From Streptomyces sp. NBC_01235 (GTDB lineage: Bacteria > Actinomycetota > Actinomycetes > Streptomycetales > Streptomycetaceae), in assembly GCF_035989285.1 (NCBI RefSeq), contig NZ_CP108513.1, positions 1,116,001 to 1,180,000 on the forward strand: 64,000 bases of DNA, in the 5' to 3' direction. A model generated the notes under the pieces. That model searched no databases. It had not been told where the DNA came from and saw nothing but the letters and a program-made list of their open reading frames with translations. The position numbers and the translations under genes were made by a program. Within the stretch, counting starts at the first letter, position 1. Every line of letters starts with the position of its first letter. Shown one piece after another: positions 42,738 to 51,024 of the stretch.

Positions 42738-43930
42738 GAGACACGCTCCTTTCGCGGGTGGGCTGTGGGCTCCTGGACCAGACCGAGCTCCTCGAACCGG
42801 TCGCGGGTCCAGGCCAGTTCGGCGGCGAGACCCGCGACGAGGGTCTCGCGGTCGTGCGGCCGAAGGTGTCCGGGCAGGACCGACCAGGTGTAGGTCTCGA
42901 CCTCGACGTGGTCGCAGACGGCCTGCGGACCACCGAGCAACTCGCGCAAGGAGGTGGTCAGTTCGTCCGCCGTGGTACGCAACGGCGGTTCGGGCTCGGC
43001 GTGCAGCGGGGCGTGGAAGTGCACGCGCCAGGCGGAGCTCGGGTCCAGCTCTCCGGCGAGGGCGTCCGGCAGGTCGTCCACACCGGAGACGACGCCCTGC
43101 GAGGCGGTACGCGTCTGATGCAGGAAGCGGGGCTCGGCGAACCGGGCGAGGGCCGCCCGCGCCTCCGGGTCGGCCGGGTCGTCGGCCTGGAGGGCGCTGG
43201 ACGCCTGGACCTTGACGACCGGGAGTCCGGCGTCGGCGAGGCGGCGCAGTGCCTGTGCCGGTTCCTCGAACTGCACGGCCAGATGGCAGGTGTCCAGGCA
43301 GACGCCGAGCCGCTCCGGGTCCAGTCCCCCGAGCTCCCGGGCCGCCTGGACGGTGTTCTCCACCACGCATCCCGGTTCGGGCTCGAAACCGACCCGGATG
43401 GTGCGGCCGGTCTCGCGCTCCAAGTCGGCCAGCTCCCGGGCGAGTTCGTCCGACGCCCGGCGAGCCGTGTCACGGGCGGCCGTAGGCCAGGGGGCGCGCC
43501 AGGCCAGGGGCAGCGTGGAGACGCTGCCGCGCCGCGCGTCGTCGGGGAGCAGCCCGGCGAGCACCCGGGCGCAGTCGATCGTGTAGCGCAGACGCGCGGG
43601 GTCGGTCCAGTCGGGCAGGTAGACGTCCTTCTTGACCACCTCGCGGTGGAAGCCGCCGTAAGGGAAGGCGTTGAGGGTGACCGTCTCCAGGCCGCGAGCG
43701 GTCAGTTCGGCGCGCAGGCGGCGTACGGCGTCGGGCCGGGCGGTCAGCTCGGTGACGACGTCGTGGGCCAGCCACAGACCGATGCCGAGCAGGCCGACGC
43801 CGAGGCTCTCCCGTACGGGCTGCGCGTACGCCGCGAGCTGGTCCACCACTCCGTCGAGGTCCTCGGCCTGGTGGACGTTGCTGCAGTAGGCGAGATGGAC
43901 GGTCGTGTCGTCGGGGTGTCGGAAGCGCAC
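42734..43930 (-). CDS. eboE: Metabolite traffic protein EboE (TIM barrel)
   Basis: 398 residues of a xylose-isomerase-like TIM barrel. It starts HLAYCSNVHQAEDLDGVVDQL and contains TVTLNAFPYGGFH, KKDVYLPDW, RVGFEPEPGC, LGVCLDTCHLAVQFE, VVKVQASSAL and HFHAPL, all typical EboE stretches with conserved His/Asp/Glu metal-site residues. EboE is required for export of scytonemin precursors in cyanobacteria and otherwise uncharacterised. It overlaps the phosphodiesterase and starts 7 bp after the TatD gene. Confidence 0.85.
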   Translation of the reverse strand: MRFRHPDDTTVHLAYCSNVHQAEDLDGVVDQLAAYAQPVRESLGVGLLGIGLWLAHDVVTELTARPDAVRRLRAELTARGLETVTLNAFPYGGFHREVVKKDVYLPDWTDPARLRYTIDCARVLAGLLPDDARRGSVSTLPLAWRAPWPTAARDTARRASDELARELADLERETGRTIRVGFEPEPGCVVENTVQAARELGGLDPERLGVCLDTCHLAVQFEEPAQALRRLADAGLPVVKVQASSALQADDPADPEARAALARFAEPRFLHQTRTASQGVVSGVDDLPDALAGELDPSSAWRVHFHAPLHAEPEPPLRTTADELTTSLRELLGGPQAVCDHVEVETYTWSVLPGHLRPHDRETLVAGLAAELAWTRDRFEELGLVQEPTAHPRKERVS

Positions 43931-43937
43931 CGCGGGT

Positions 43938-44795
43938 TCACTCTCCGCCGCGCTTGATGGAGTTCCCCGCGAACAGAGCAGTGTCGTCCGGTTTGACGTC
44001 CTCGAGGTCGAGCCGGCCGCTCTGGCCGTAGAAGGCCACGGGGTTGCGCCACATGACCTGGTCGACGGTGTCGTCGTCGAAGCCGGCGGTGAGCATCGCG
44101 TCCGCCGTCTTCCGGGTCTTGAGCGGGTCGCTGCGGCCCCAGTCGGCGGCGGAGTTGACGAGTATGCGCGCGGTGCCGTGCTCCTGGAGGATGCGCACCA
44201 TGCGGTCCTCGCTCATCTTGGTGTGCGGGTAGATGGAGAAGCCCATCCAGCACCCGCTGTCGGCGACCATGGTCACGGTGAGTTCGTTGAGGTGGTCGAC
44301 GAGGACGCGCTCGGGCGGGATGCCGGACTCGCGGACCACGTCGAGGGTGCGCCGGGTGCCGACGGCCTTGTCGCGGTGCGGAGTGTGGACCAGCACCGGC
44401 AGGTCGTGCTCGACGGCGAGTTCGAGCTGCCGGGCCAGGGCCTCGTCCTCCTCGGGGGTCATGGAGTCGTAGCCGATCTCGCCCACGGCGACCACCCGGT
44501 CCTTGGCCAGATAGCGCGGCAGGACGTCCAACACCCCTGCGCAGCGCGGGTCGTTGGCCTCCTTCGGGTTGAGGGCGATGGTGCAGCGGTGCTGTATGCC
44601 GAACTGCGCGGCGCGGAAGGGTTCCCAGCCGAGCAGCGCGTCGAAGTAGTCGGTGAAACTGTCCACGGAGGTGCGCGGCTGGCCGAGCCAGAAGGACGGC
44701 TCCACCACCGCCCGGACGCCGGCCGCGTACATCGCCTCGTAGTCGTCCGTCGTGCGCGAGGTCATGTGGATGTGGGGGTCGAAGATACGCATCAT
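43938..44795 (-). CDS. eboB: TatD-family metal-dependent hydrolase (EboB-like)
   Basis: 285 residues. FDPHIHMTSR gives the HxH motif at the N-terminus; VGEIGYDS carries the Glu ligand; LVHTPHRDK, LVDHLNELT and VNSAADWGRSDPLK contain the further His/Asp ligands. This is the amidohydrolase-like TIM barrel found as the EboB component. ATGA overlap with EboA. The function in vivo is not known; a deoxyribonuclease role of true TatD should not be assumed. Confidence 0.85.
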   Translation of the reverse strand: MMRIFDPHIHMTSRTTDDYEAMYAAGVRAVVEPSFWLGQPRTSVDSFTDYFDALLGWEPFRAAQFGIQHRCTIALNPKEANDPRCAGVLDVLPRYLAKDRVVAVGEIGYDSMTPEEDEALARQLELAVEHDLPVLVHTPHRDKAVGTRRTLDVVRESGIPPERVLVDHLNELTVTMVADSGCWMGFSIYPHTKMSEDRMVRILQEHGTARILVNSAADWGRSDPLKTRKTADAMLTAGFDDDTVDQVMWRNPVAFYGQSGRLDLEDVKPDDTALFAGNSIKRGGE

Positions 44796-45595
44796 GCGGC
44801 TCCTGCGGGCGCGGTGGCGGAAGCGGTGACAGTGACAGTGACGGAATCGGTGGCCGTGGCGGTGGCTGTGCCTGTGACTGTGGCGGAGTGGGCGGCGAGG
44901 GCTCGTACGGCCGCGGCGCGGCGTTCGGGCACGGGTGAGTGCGCTTCCGCGGGCAGCCCGGAGGCCTCCAGCGTGCCGGGGTGGGCGTGCAGGAGCGGCC
45001 AGACGTCGGCGGGGACGTCACGGCCGGCGGCGACCCGTTCATGGGCGAAGTCGGCGAGCATACGGGCGAGTTCACTGTCGGCGCGCTCCTCGAGACCCGC
45101 CACCCGGTCGAGGGGGATGTCGCAGAAGACGCACTTCAGTACGGCGTGCCGGTAGCCGTCGTAGTCCAGGTGACGGGCCGCGTACGAGCCGAGGGCCGCC
45201 TCGATCAGGTCCGTGTCGTTGCCCCGCAGCGCCTCGCGCACCAGCGGCAGCCCCCGGTCGGCGAACGAGGCGTCGGCGTCCTCCAGCAGGGCCAGCGAAC
45301 GCAGCACCGCCCGTTGCTCGGCGGCGTCTCCGTACCGGTGGAGCGCGGTGACCTCCTCGGCGAGCGCCGCTCCGCGCAGCGGCAGGGCCGCGAGCAGCCG
45401 GGCTCGGGCGGCGTCCGCCACCGTCCAGCCTTCGACGAGCGGTCCGCGCCCGCAGTGCCGGCCGACCGCCGGGAACGCGGTGCGCACGGCCGCCGGGTCC
45501 TGGCCGACGCGGGCGACGGCATCGGCCAGCCAGTTCCGGGCGTCGGCGGTGAGCTGCCGGTCGAGGGCGGAACGGATACGGATATCTGGGTCCAC
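44792..45595 (-). CDS. eboA: EboA-domain protein
   Basis: 267 residues, all-helical: RSALDRQLTADARNWLADAVARVG, FPAVGRHCGRGPL, DAARARLLAALPL and LKCVFCDIPLDRVAGLEERAD (EboA signature region). The last ~30 residues are a Thr/Val/Ala-rich tail (SVTVTVTASATAPAGAA), encoded by a 6-bp-like repetitive stretch and probably disordered. AGGAGG 8 nt before GTG 45595 gives strong initiation, after a 96-bp gap from the previous gene. EboA proteins have no known biochemical activity. Confidence 0.82.
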   Translation of the reverse strand: MDPDIRIRSALDRQLTADARNWLADAVARVGQDPAAVRTAFPAVGRHCGRGPLVEGWTVADAARARLLAALPLRGAALAEEVTALHRYGDAAEQRAVLRSLALLEDADASFADRGLPLVREALRGNDTDLIEAALGSYAARHLDYDGYRHAVLKCVFCDIPLDRVAGLEERADSELARMLADFAHERVAAGRDVPADVWPLLHAHPGTLEASGLPAEAHSPVPERRAAAVRALAAHSATVTGTATATATDSVTVTVTASATAPAGAA

Positions 45596-45691
45596 CGCGC
45601 ATACCTCCTGTTTGGCTGCGCGTACGACAACGGCCGTACGGGGGGGGTGGGGGGTGATGGTGCTCGACGGAGCGACGGGATCGCCGCGGCG
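45596..45691. other. Spacer within the ebo-like operon with G runs
   Basis: This 96-bp gap between the TIM-barrel stop and the EboA start holds GGGGGGGG-T-GGGGGG on the + strand (about 45640-45656), a C-run in the transcript. No terminator-like stem is visible, so transcription probably continues. Confidence 0.4.
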
Positions 45692-46777
45692 TCAGAACGG
45701 CTCGGCGGCCTTGAGGAACTCCAGGGACCGAAGGGCGACTTCGGGAGCGTCCAGAGACGCGCCCTGGATCTCCACCGAGACCGGTCCTCGATAGCCGGAG
45801 GCCTTGAGGGCGGCCAGGACGGGCGGGAAGTCGATCTCGCCCGCACCGAATTCGAGGTGCTGGTGCACACCTCGCCGCATGTCCTCGATCTGCACGTTCA
45901 CCAGATGCGGTGCCGTGAGTGCGACGCAGTCGAGCAGCGGGAGGTCGTCGACGCAGTGGGCGTGGCCGATGTCGAGGGTGATACCGAACAGGTCGGGGCC
46001 GCCGAGCCGGTCGCGCAGCTCCAGGACCCGTTCCACGGTGTCGACGAACATGTACGGCTCGGGCTCGAACCCCAGGGCCACGCCGTGCTCGCGGGCGATG
46101 TCAAGGACCCCTTCGCAGCCCGCGGTCAGCCGCTTCCAGGCCTCGTCCTCCGGCACCCCGTCCGGCGCCGGGCCGCTGCACAGGTGAACGGCCGGGGCGC
46201 CCAGGTCGGCCGCGATGCGCACGGCGCGGGCCAGCAGATCGACGCGCCGCTCGGCGCCCGTGGCCGACATGAGCGTGGGGATGTGCTTGTGCCACGGGTC
46301 CAACAGGTACGGCGCCCCGGTCTCCACCATGACAGCCAGCCCGAGCCGGTCCAACCGCACTGCGAGAGCGTCGACTTGGCGGGCCAGGTCGGACGCGAAC
46401 GGATCCAGATGACCATGATCGAGGGTGAGACCGACCGAGTCGTACCCCAGGTCGGCGAGCACGGTCAGCGCATCCTCGAGCCGGTGATGCGCAAACCCAT
46501 TGCTCCCGAACCCATACCGAAGCCGCTCCGAGGGAGCGGAGGTTGAGCCACCGAGGGCCTGGCCAACTGGGGACACACTGCCGAGGTCCGGCCCACCGGG
46601 TCCTGGCCTACCGGCCGGCAAGCTGCCGGGACTCGGCCTCTCCGGGCTCGGGCCACCGGCCGCCGGGCCACCGGAACCTGAAGCACCCAACCATGCCCCG
46701 CCGGATGCCTGTCCACCGGCGCCAGGGCTGCCGGGCCATGGCCCACCGTGCCCCGGACTGCCCGCCCCCGGCCTCAT
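45692..46777 (-). CDS. Sugar-phosphate isomerase/epimerase-like TIM barrel
   Basis: 361 residues. About residues 1-75 are Gly/Pro/Ser-rich low complexity; the barrel begins RYGFGSNGFAHHRLEDALTVLADLGYDSVGLTLDHGHLDPF. Metal-site residues are visible in MVETGAPYLLDPWHKH, GFEPEPYMFVDTV, ITLDIGHAHCV and VNVQIEDMRRGVHQHLEFGAGEIDF. This is an IolE/xylose-isomerase-like family member, often present in the Streptomyces ebo cluster. ATGA overlap with the prenyltransferase sets the start at 46777, though initiation further in (after the low-complexity part) cannot be excluded. Confidence 0.8.
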   Translation of the reverse strand: MRPGAGSPGHGGPWPGSPGAGGQASGGAWLGASGSGGPAAGGPSPERPSPGSLPAGRPGPGGPDLGSVSPVGQALGGSTSAPSERLRYGFGSNGFAHHRLEDALTVLADLGYDSVGLTLDHGHLDPFASDLARQVDALAVRLDRLGLAVMVETGAPYLLDPWHKHIPTLMSATGAERRVDLLARAVRIAADLGAPAVHLCSGPAPDGVPEDEAWKRLTAGCEGVLDIAREHGVALGFEPEPYMFVDTVERVLELRDRLGGPDLFGITLDIGHAHCVDDLPLLDCVALTAPHLVNVQIEDMRRGVHQHLEFGAGEIDFPPVLAALKASGYRGPVSVEIQGASLDAPEVALRSLEFLKAAEPF

Positions 46778-47673
46778 GTGGGCGACACCTTGCGGGCGAG
46801 CCTGCGTGCCAGCGGGTGTGCCGCGGCCAGGGCTCCGGCCAGGGCCGCACCCCCACCGCCCGCGGTGAGCGACGCCTGAAGAGGCATCAGGGACATGATC
46901 CCGGTGCCCACGGCGCCGCGGACGTTCTTCGCGGACGGCTCCCGCGCCGCACGCGCCTGCGCCGTCCCGTACGAGGCGAGGTAGCCGAGTGCGCCGACGA
47001 CGGCGCCGATCCGGGCCGCCGGGTTCCGGCGTCGTAAAGACGGAAGTGCCGCCGCGGCCACGGCGGTTGCCGTGCTGCCGGCCAGCGTGGCGGCGGGCAC
47101 CGTGCGCGGCGCACCGGACACCTCGTGACGGCTCAGCGCCGTGACGGTGTAGGTGTGCGCGCCGACCAGCAGTGCCGCCGGCACCGCGGCCGACCGGCGC
47201 CCGGGCTCCGCTCCGGCCAGCACGTTCAGCGCCCGCGCACCCGCCATGGCGGCGGGACCGGCGACGGTGGACTTCAGCCGCAGGTCGTACGCCCAGACCA
47301 GCCCGGTCAGCGGAAGCGCCACGCCGAGCGCCCGCCGCCCACCGGCCAGCGCGGCGAGGCCGAGGCCCGCCGCGGTGAGCCCGCACGCGGTGGCCAGCGC
47401 GGTGCGGCGGGCAACTCGTCCGGAGGGTATGGGGCGTTCGGGGCGTTCCACCGCGTCGACAGTGGCGTCCGCGTAGTCGTTGAGCGCCATCCCGGCCCAG
47501 TAGAGGGCCACGGACGAAGCCATCGTCGCGACGATACGGGGCCGGGCCGTCCCGGTGCTCGCGACGGCACCGGCGAGCACGTCACCGGGCACACTCAGCG
47601 CTGCCGGAAGGCGGATCAACTGCGCCAGATCGGCAAGGCGTGGGGAGGAGGAGAAGTCGTTCGGGCCGTGCAT
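46774..47673 (-). CDS. UbiA-type prenyltransferase (SCO3242 family)
   Basis: 299 residues, about eight membrane helices. The first Asp-rich motif NDYADATVDAVERPERPIPSG (~67-87) matches UbiA; the second conserved region is WAYDLRLKST. UbiA enzymes attach isoprenoid chains to acceptor molecules in the membrane; this subfamily (SCO3242) is the one adjacent to ebo genes. It leads the operon. TAGAGT lies 6 nt before the ATG (no SD), suggesting a leaderless message. ATGA overlap with the next gene. Confidence 0.85.
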   Translation of the reverse strand: MHGPNDFSSSPRLADLAQLIRLPAALSVPGDVLAGAVASTGTARPRIVATMASSVALYWAGMALNDYADATVDAVERPERPIPSGRVARRTALATACGLTAAGLGLAALAGGRRALGVALPLTGLVWAYDLRLKSTVAGPAAMAGARALNVLAGAEPGRRSAAVPAALLVGAHTYTVTALSRHEVSGAPRTVPAATLAGSTATAVAAAALPSLRRRNPAARIGAVVGALGYLASYGTAQARAAREPSAKNVRGAVGTGIMSLMPLQASLTAGGGGAALAGALAAAHPLARRLARKVSPT

Positions 47674-48007
47674 GATCGGACTCTACGTCCAACATTTTTG
47701 ACCTTCATATACCTCACCTCCATCATTTGTGTGAAGAAACCGTGTGTGCGCAATCTCGAACATCGCGCACCCAGGGCGTCCCACCTCGGAGGCAGCTTCG
47801 TCGCACCGCGGCGATGCCCTCCAGGCCGGATTCGGCGAAGGCGGCCTGGAGGGCAGTCCTGACCGTCGCGACCTCGGCGAGTGCACCGCCGCGGCCCACG
47901 CGGAAGCCGTCGACGGTGCCCGAGGTCGGGTTCCGGACATGGACGAACCTGTCGGCGACGGCGATGTCGATGACGCCCTCTCAGGACGGCGCGGCGGCGA
48001 TGCCTGC
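47674..48007. other. Unassigned remnant region between the ebo operon and GH31 remnant
   Basis: The minus strand carries an open stretch reading IDIAVADRFVHVRNP, VDGFRVGRGGALAEV and LQAAFAESGLEGIA, protein-like but unassigned. It joins the truncated GH31 gene at about 48008 and ends near the promoter of the prenyltransferase gene, so it may be debris of a deletion. No intact gene. Confidence 0.4.
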
Positions 48008-49218
48008 CGGGATGGGTGAGGTCCAGCACGGCCGTGTCCGGGTGCGTGCCGCCCCAGACCTGGCTTACCCAGGTGGCGCCGGAAACGGTGCGCAGGAACC
48101 AGCCGTTGCCGTCCACCCCGGTGAAGTACGGGCTGTCGACGCCGACGTACGGGTTCATCCAGAGCGAGACGTGGAAGCCCTGCCCGGCCAGGTCGGCCAT
48201 CAGCCCCCGCGGGTCGGGGAACGCCTCGGTGTCCCAGCTCATGTCGGACCAGGAGCCGTGGCGCTGCCAGAACGTGTCGATGTGCAGGACGTCGCAGGGG
48301 AAGCGGTGTTCTCGGATCCGGCGGGCGCGCTCGCGTACTTCGGCTGCGCTGTCCTGGCGGAAGCCGCCGGAGATCCAGGGGCCGAAGGCCCACTTCGGGG
48401 GCAGCAGGGCGGGGCCGGTCAGGTCGCGGTACGCGGTCAGGCACTCGGCTGGGGTGCCGGTGATCAGGTAGTAATCGAGCACCTCGTCGGGGACGGTTGT
48501 CGACCAGGCGCCGGTGTTGCTGTGGGCGAGGTCGAAGGAGGCCGCGGTGGTGGTGTCCACGAGGACGGCGTAGCCCCGGCTGGAAAGCAGGAACGGGACC
48601 GCCATGCAGGAGCGGGTGCCGGTCGAGCCCTGGGCGTCCTCGACCCAGCAGTCGACACGTTGTCCGCGCAGGTCCGGGCCGGTGAAGCGTTCACCGAGGC
48701 CGTAGAAGTGCTCGTCGGGTTCGGTGATCCAGCTGTCGGTGGGCCAGGCGGCCGTCCCTGAGTTCGGTGACGCCGAACGGCAGCACGGTCGTACGGTCAC
48801 TGGGATCGCTCACGTCGGTGGCCTGGCGCAGGGTGAGGCCCTGATGGTCTGTCAACTCCATGGCGAACGGCGAGAGATGGATGTCCGCGCGCAGGGCGTC
48901 GAGGTGCGGGGTGAGCGTGTTCGGCGACCGCTCGACAGTGCAGCCGGTGTCCGTCGCTGCGGTGACGACGGCTACTCGGGGTGCGGTCGGTACATCGGCC
49001 ATCCGCAGCGTGACCCGCAGGGTGTTGCCCGTCGCGGGGCGCAGGCGGAGCATGCCGGTGCGCCCGGCTGCGGTGCGAACCTCCAGGGTTGCGCCGCCCC
49101 TGTCGGCGTGGGCGACGGCGGCGCCGGTCACCGGGTCGAGTGCGGTGGGCCCGGCGGGAGTCAGGGGCGGAGGCGGTGCCACGAAGAGCGCGTGGTCACG
49201 GGGATGCAGTGAGGACAT
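48008..49218 (-). pseudogene. GH31 alpha-glucosidase, frameshifted and truncated
   Basis: An intact-looking N-terminus (MSSLHPRDHALFV..., to about 48750) is a GH31 beta-sandwich. A frameshift near 48745 moves the frame to DEHFYGLGERFTGPDLRGQ (true GH31 signature), continuing through LPPKWAFGPWISGGFRQ, DVLHIDTFWQRHGSWSDMSWD and HVSLWMNPYVGVDSPYF to LDLTHP near 48008. There the match stops, before the catalytic Asp region (family nucleophile motif) and the C-terminal half. It ends the sugar ABC operon (gap 40 bp from the permease), so the operon lost its hydrolase. Confidence 0.78.
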
Positions 49219-49258
49219 GATGTTTCCCAGCGGGTTCCGGGCATGGGTCGTGGCATCG

Positions 49259-50086
49259 TCAGCCCCTCACGCTGCCCGCGGTGAGCCCGCCGACGATGAA
49301 ACGCTGGAAGACGGCGAAGACGCAGACCACCGGGATGCTGATAAGGGTGGCGGTGGCCATCAGGGCGCCCCACGACGTTCCGTGCTGGCCGACGAAGGCG
49401 TTGAGCAGGACGGTGACGGGCTGGACGTCCGGCCCCTGGGCGAGTGTGAGGCCGAACAGGAACTCGCCCCAGGCGATCAGGAAGGACAGCCCGGCCGCCG
49501 CGACGACTCCGGGCACCATGAGCGGAAGGACGACGCGCAGCAGCACACCCGGCAGTCCGCAGCCGTCGACCAGGGCGGCCTCCTCCAGCTCCGGCGAGAC
49601 GCTGCGCATGACGGGACGCAGCACGATCACCGTGAAGGGGAGGGTGAGCGTCGTGTCGGCGGCGATGAGGCCCAGGTAGGTGTCGGCGAGGCCGGCCCGG
49701 CGTTCGAGGATGAACAGCGGTGCCGCCAGCACGATGGCGGGCGGGAGTTGGGCGACGAGGAGGGCGAGCACCATCGCGCCCGACCCTCGCATCCGGACCC
49801 GGGCGAGCGCGTAGGCGAGCGGAACGCCCAGCAGCAGGGTGAGCGCCACCACCCCGCACGAGATGACCAGGCTGTTGAGCAGGGCCCTGGTCAGTCCCGC
49901 GTAGCCCAGTGCAGTCGAGTAGTTCTCACCGGTGACCGGTGTGGGCACCCATTGCGGGGTCGGGGTCAGGATGCGGTCCGGCGGGGTGAGGCTGGTCTTC
50001 GCCATCCAGTACGCCGGCAGCAGGAAGGCCGCGGTGATCACGGTGGCGATCGCGGTGAGCAGCCAGGGGTGGCGTGGCGGTTTCAC
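49259..50086 (-). CDS. Carbohydrate ABC transporter permease (MalG type)
   Basis: 275 residues with six helices. LLPAYWMAKTSLTPP is followed by the EAA loop LEEAALVDGCGLPGVLLRVVLPL, the site contacting the ATPase, and the C-terminal PVTVLLNAFVGQHGTSW typical of CUT1 MalG proteins. GTG 50086 overlaps the upstream permease stop (GTGA), with AGGAGG 6 nt before it. No ATPase is encoded nearby, so a shared MsiK-type ATPase is expected, as usual in Streptomyces. Confidence 0.92.
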   Translation of the reverse strand: MKPPRHPWLLTAIATVITAAFLLPAYWMAKTSLTPPDRILTPTPQWVPTPVTGENYSTALGYAGLTRALLNSLVISCGVVALTLLLGVPLAYALARVRMRGSGAMVLALLVAQLPPAIVLAAPLFILERRAGLADTYLGLIAADTTLTLPFTVIVLRPVMRSVSPELEEAALVDGCGLPGVLLRVVLPLMVPGVVAAAGLSFLIAWGEFLFGLTLAQGPDVQPVTVLLNAFVGQHGTSWGALMATATLISIPVVCVFAVFQRFIVGGLTAGSVRG

Positions 50087-51024
50087 AGGACGCCTCCTGT
50101 CGATGCCTCTTCCTCCCGCCGCAGCCGTCGTACGTAGAACACGCCCGTGAGCAGCGGTACGACGAGCAGCAGCAGGCCGGCGGCGGCGCCCTGCCCGAAC
50201 CGGAAGAACCTGAAGAAGACCTCGTAGACGTAGAGGGAGAGCACGCGGGTGGCGTCGACGGGGCCGCCGCCCGTCATCACGAAGATGATGTCGAAGACCT
50301 TGAAGGTGTAGACGAGGCCGAGGAGGAGGACGGTCACCGAGACCGGTCGCATCAGCGGGAGAGTGATGCGGTGGAAGCGCTGCCAGGCCCCCGCGCCGTC
50401 GATGGCGGCGGCCTCGTGGAGCTGGGGGTCGATGGTGTGCAGTCCGACCAGGAGCAACAGCATGTTGAAGGGCACGCCGACCCAGATGTTGGCGAAGATT
50501 ACCCCCGCCATCGAGGTGGACGGGTCGGTGAGCCAGTCGTGGGACAGGGTGCCCAGGCCGACCGCGCTGAACAGGGCGTTGTAGGCGCCCGACTCCGCGT
50601 CCAGCAGCCAGCGGAAAAGGGTGCCGCTGACCACCGGGGGGAGCAGCCAGGCGACCAGCAGGAGCGACCTCAGCAGGCCGTTGAACGGGAACGGGCGGGC
50701 GAAGAGCAGGGCCAGGGCGAAGCCGATGGTGAACTGGAACAGCAGCGAGCCCAGGGTGAAGATCAGCGAGAGGCGTACGGAGTGCCAGAAGGCCGGGTCG
50801 TCGACCACGGCCCGGTAGTTCTCCAGGCCGTTGAACCGCTCGGCCCCGCCGAGCAGTTGGCCCAGGTCGACGTCGTGGACGGACGTCCACACGTTGTAGA
50901 AGAGCGGGTAGGCCAGGAAGAGGGCGAGGAAGGCCATCCCCGGAAGGCAGAACAGGTAGCCCGCGCGTCGGCGGCGTGCGGACGGGGAGAGAGATCTCCT
51001 CCCCGGGGACAGACGCTGCCTCAT
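50083..51024 (-). CDS. Carbohydrate ABC transporter permease (MalF/UgpA type)
   Basis: 313 residues with six helices: AGYLFCLPGMAFLALFLAYPLFYNVWTS, the EAA loop LHEAAAIDGAGAWQRFHRITLPLMRP and VYTFKVFDIIFVMTGGGPVDATRVL (CUT1 MalF pattern). It overlaps the binding-protein stop by ATGA at 51021-51024. Partner of the following permease. Confidence 0.92.
   Translation of the reverse strand: MRQRLSPGRRSLSPSARRRRAGYLFCLPGMAFLALFLAYPLFYNVWTSVHDVDLGQLLGGAERFNGLENYRAVVDDPAFWHSVRLSLIFTLGSLLFQFTIGFALALLFARPFPFNGLLRSLLLVAWLLPPVVSGTLFRWLLDAESGAYNALFSAVGLGTLSHDWLTDPSTSMAGVIFANIWVGVPFNMLLLLVGLHTIDPQLHEAAAIDGAGAWQRFHRITLPLMRPVSVTVLLLGLVYTFKVFDIIFVMTGGGPVDATRVLSLYVYEVFFRFFRFGQGAAAGLLLLVVPLLTGVFYVRRLRREEEASTGGVL

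Noticed and set aside
40144..47673. Whole region considered as a classical terpene or polyketide BGC
   Set aside because: No synthase, cyclase or PKS/NRPS genes; only a UbiA prenyltransferase and a P450. The ebo families explain the rest better.
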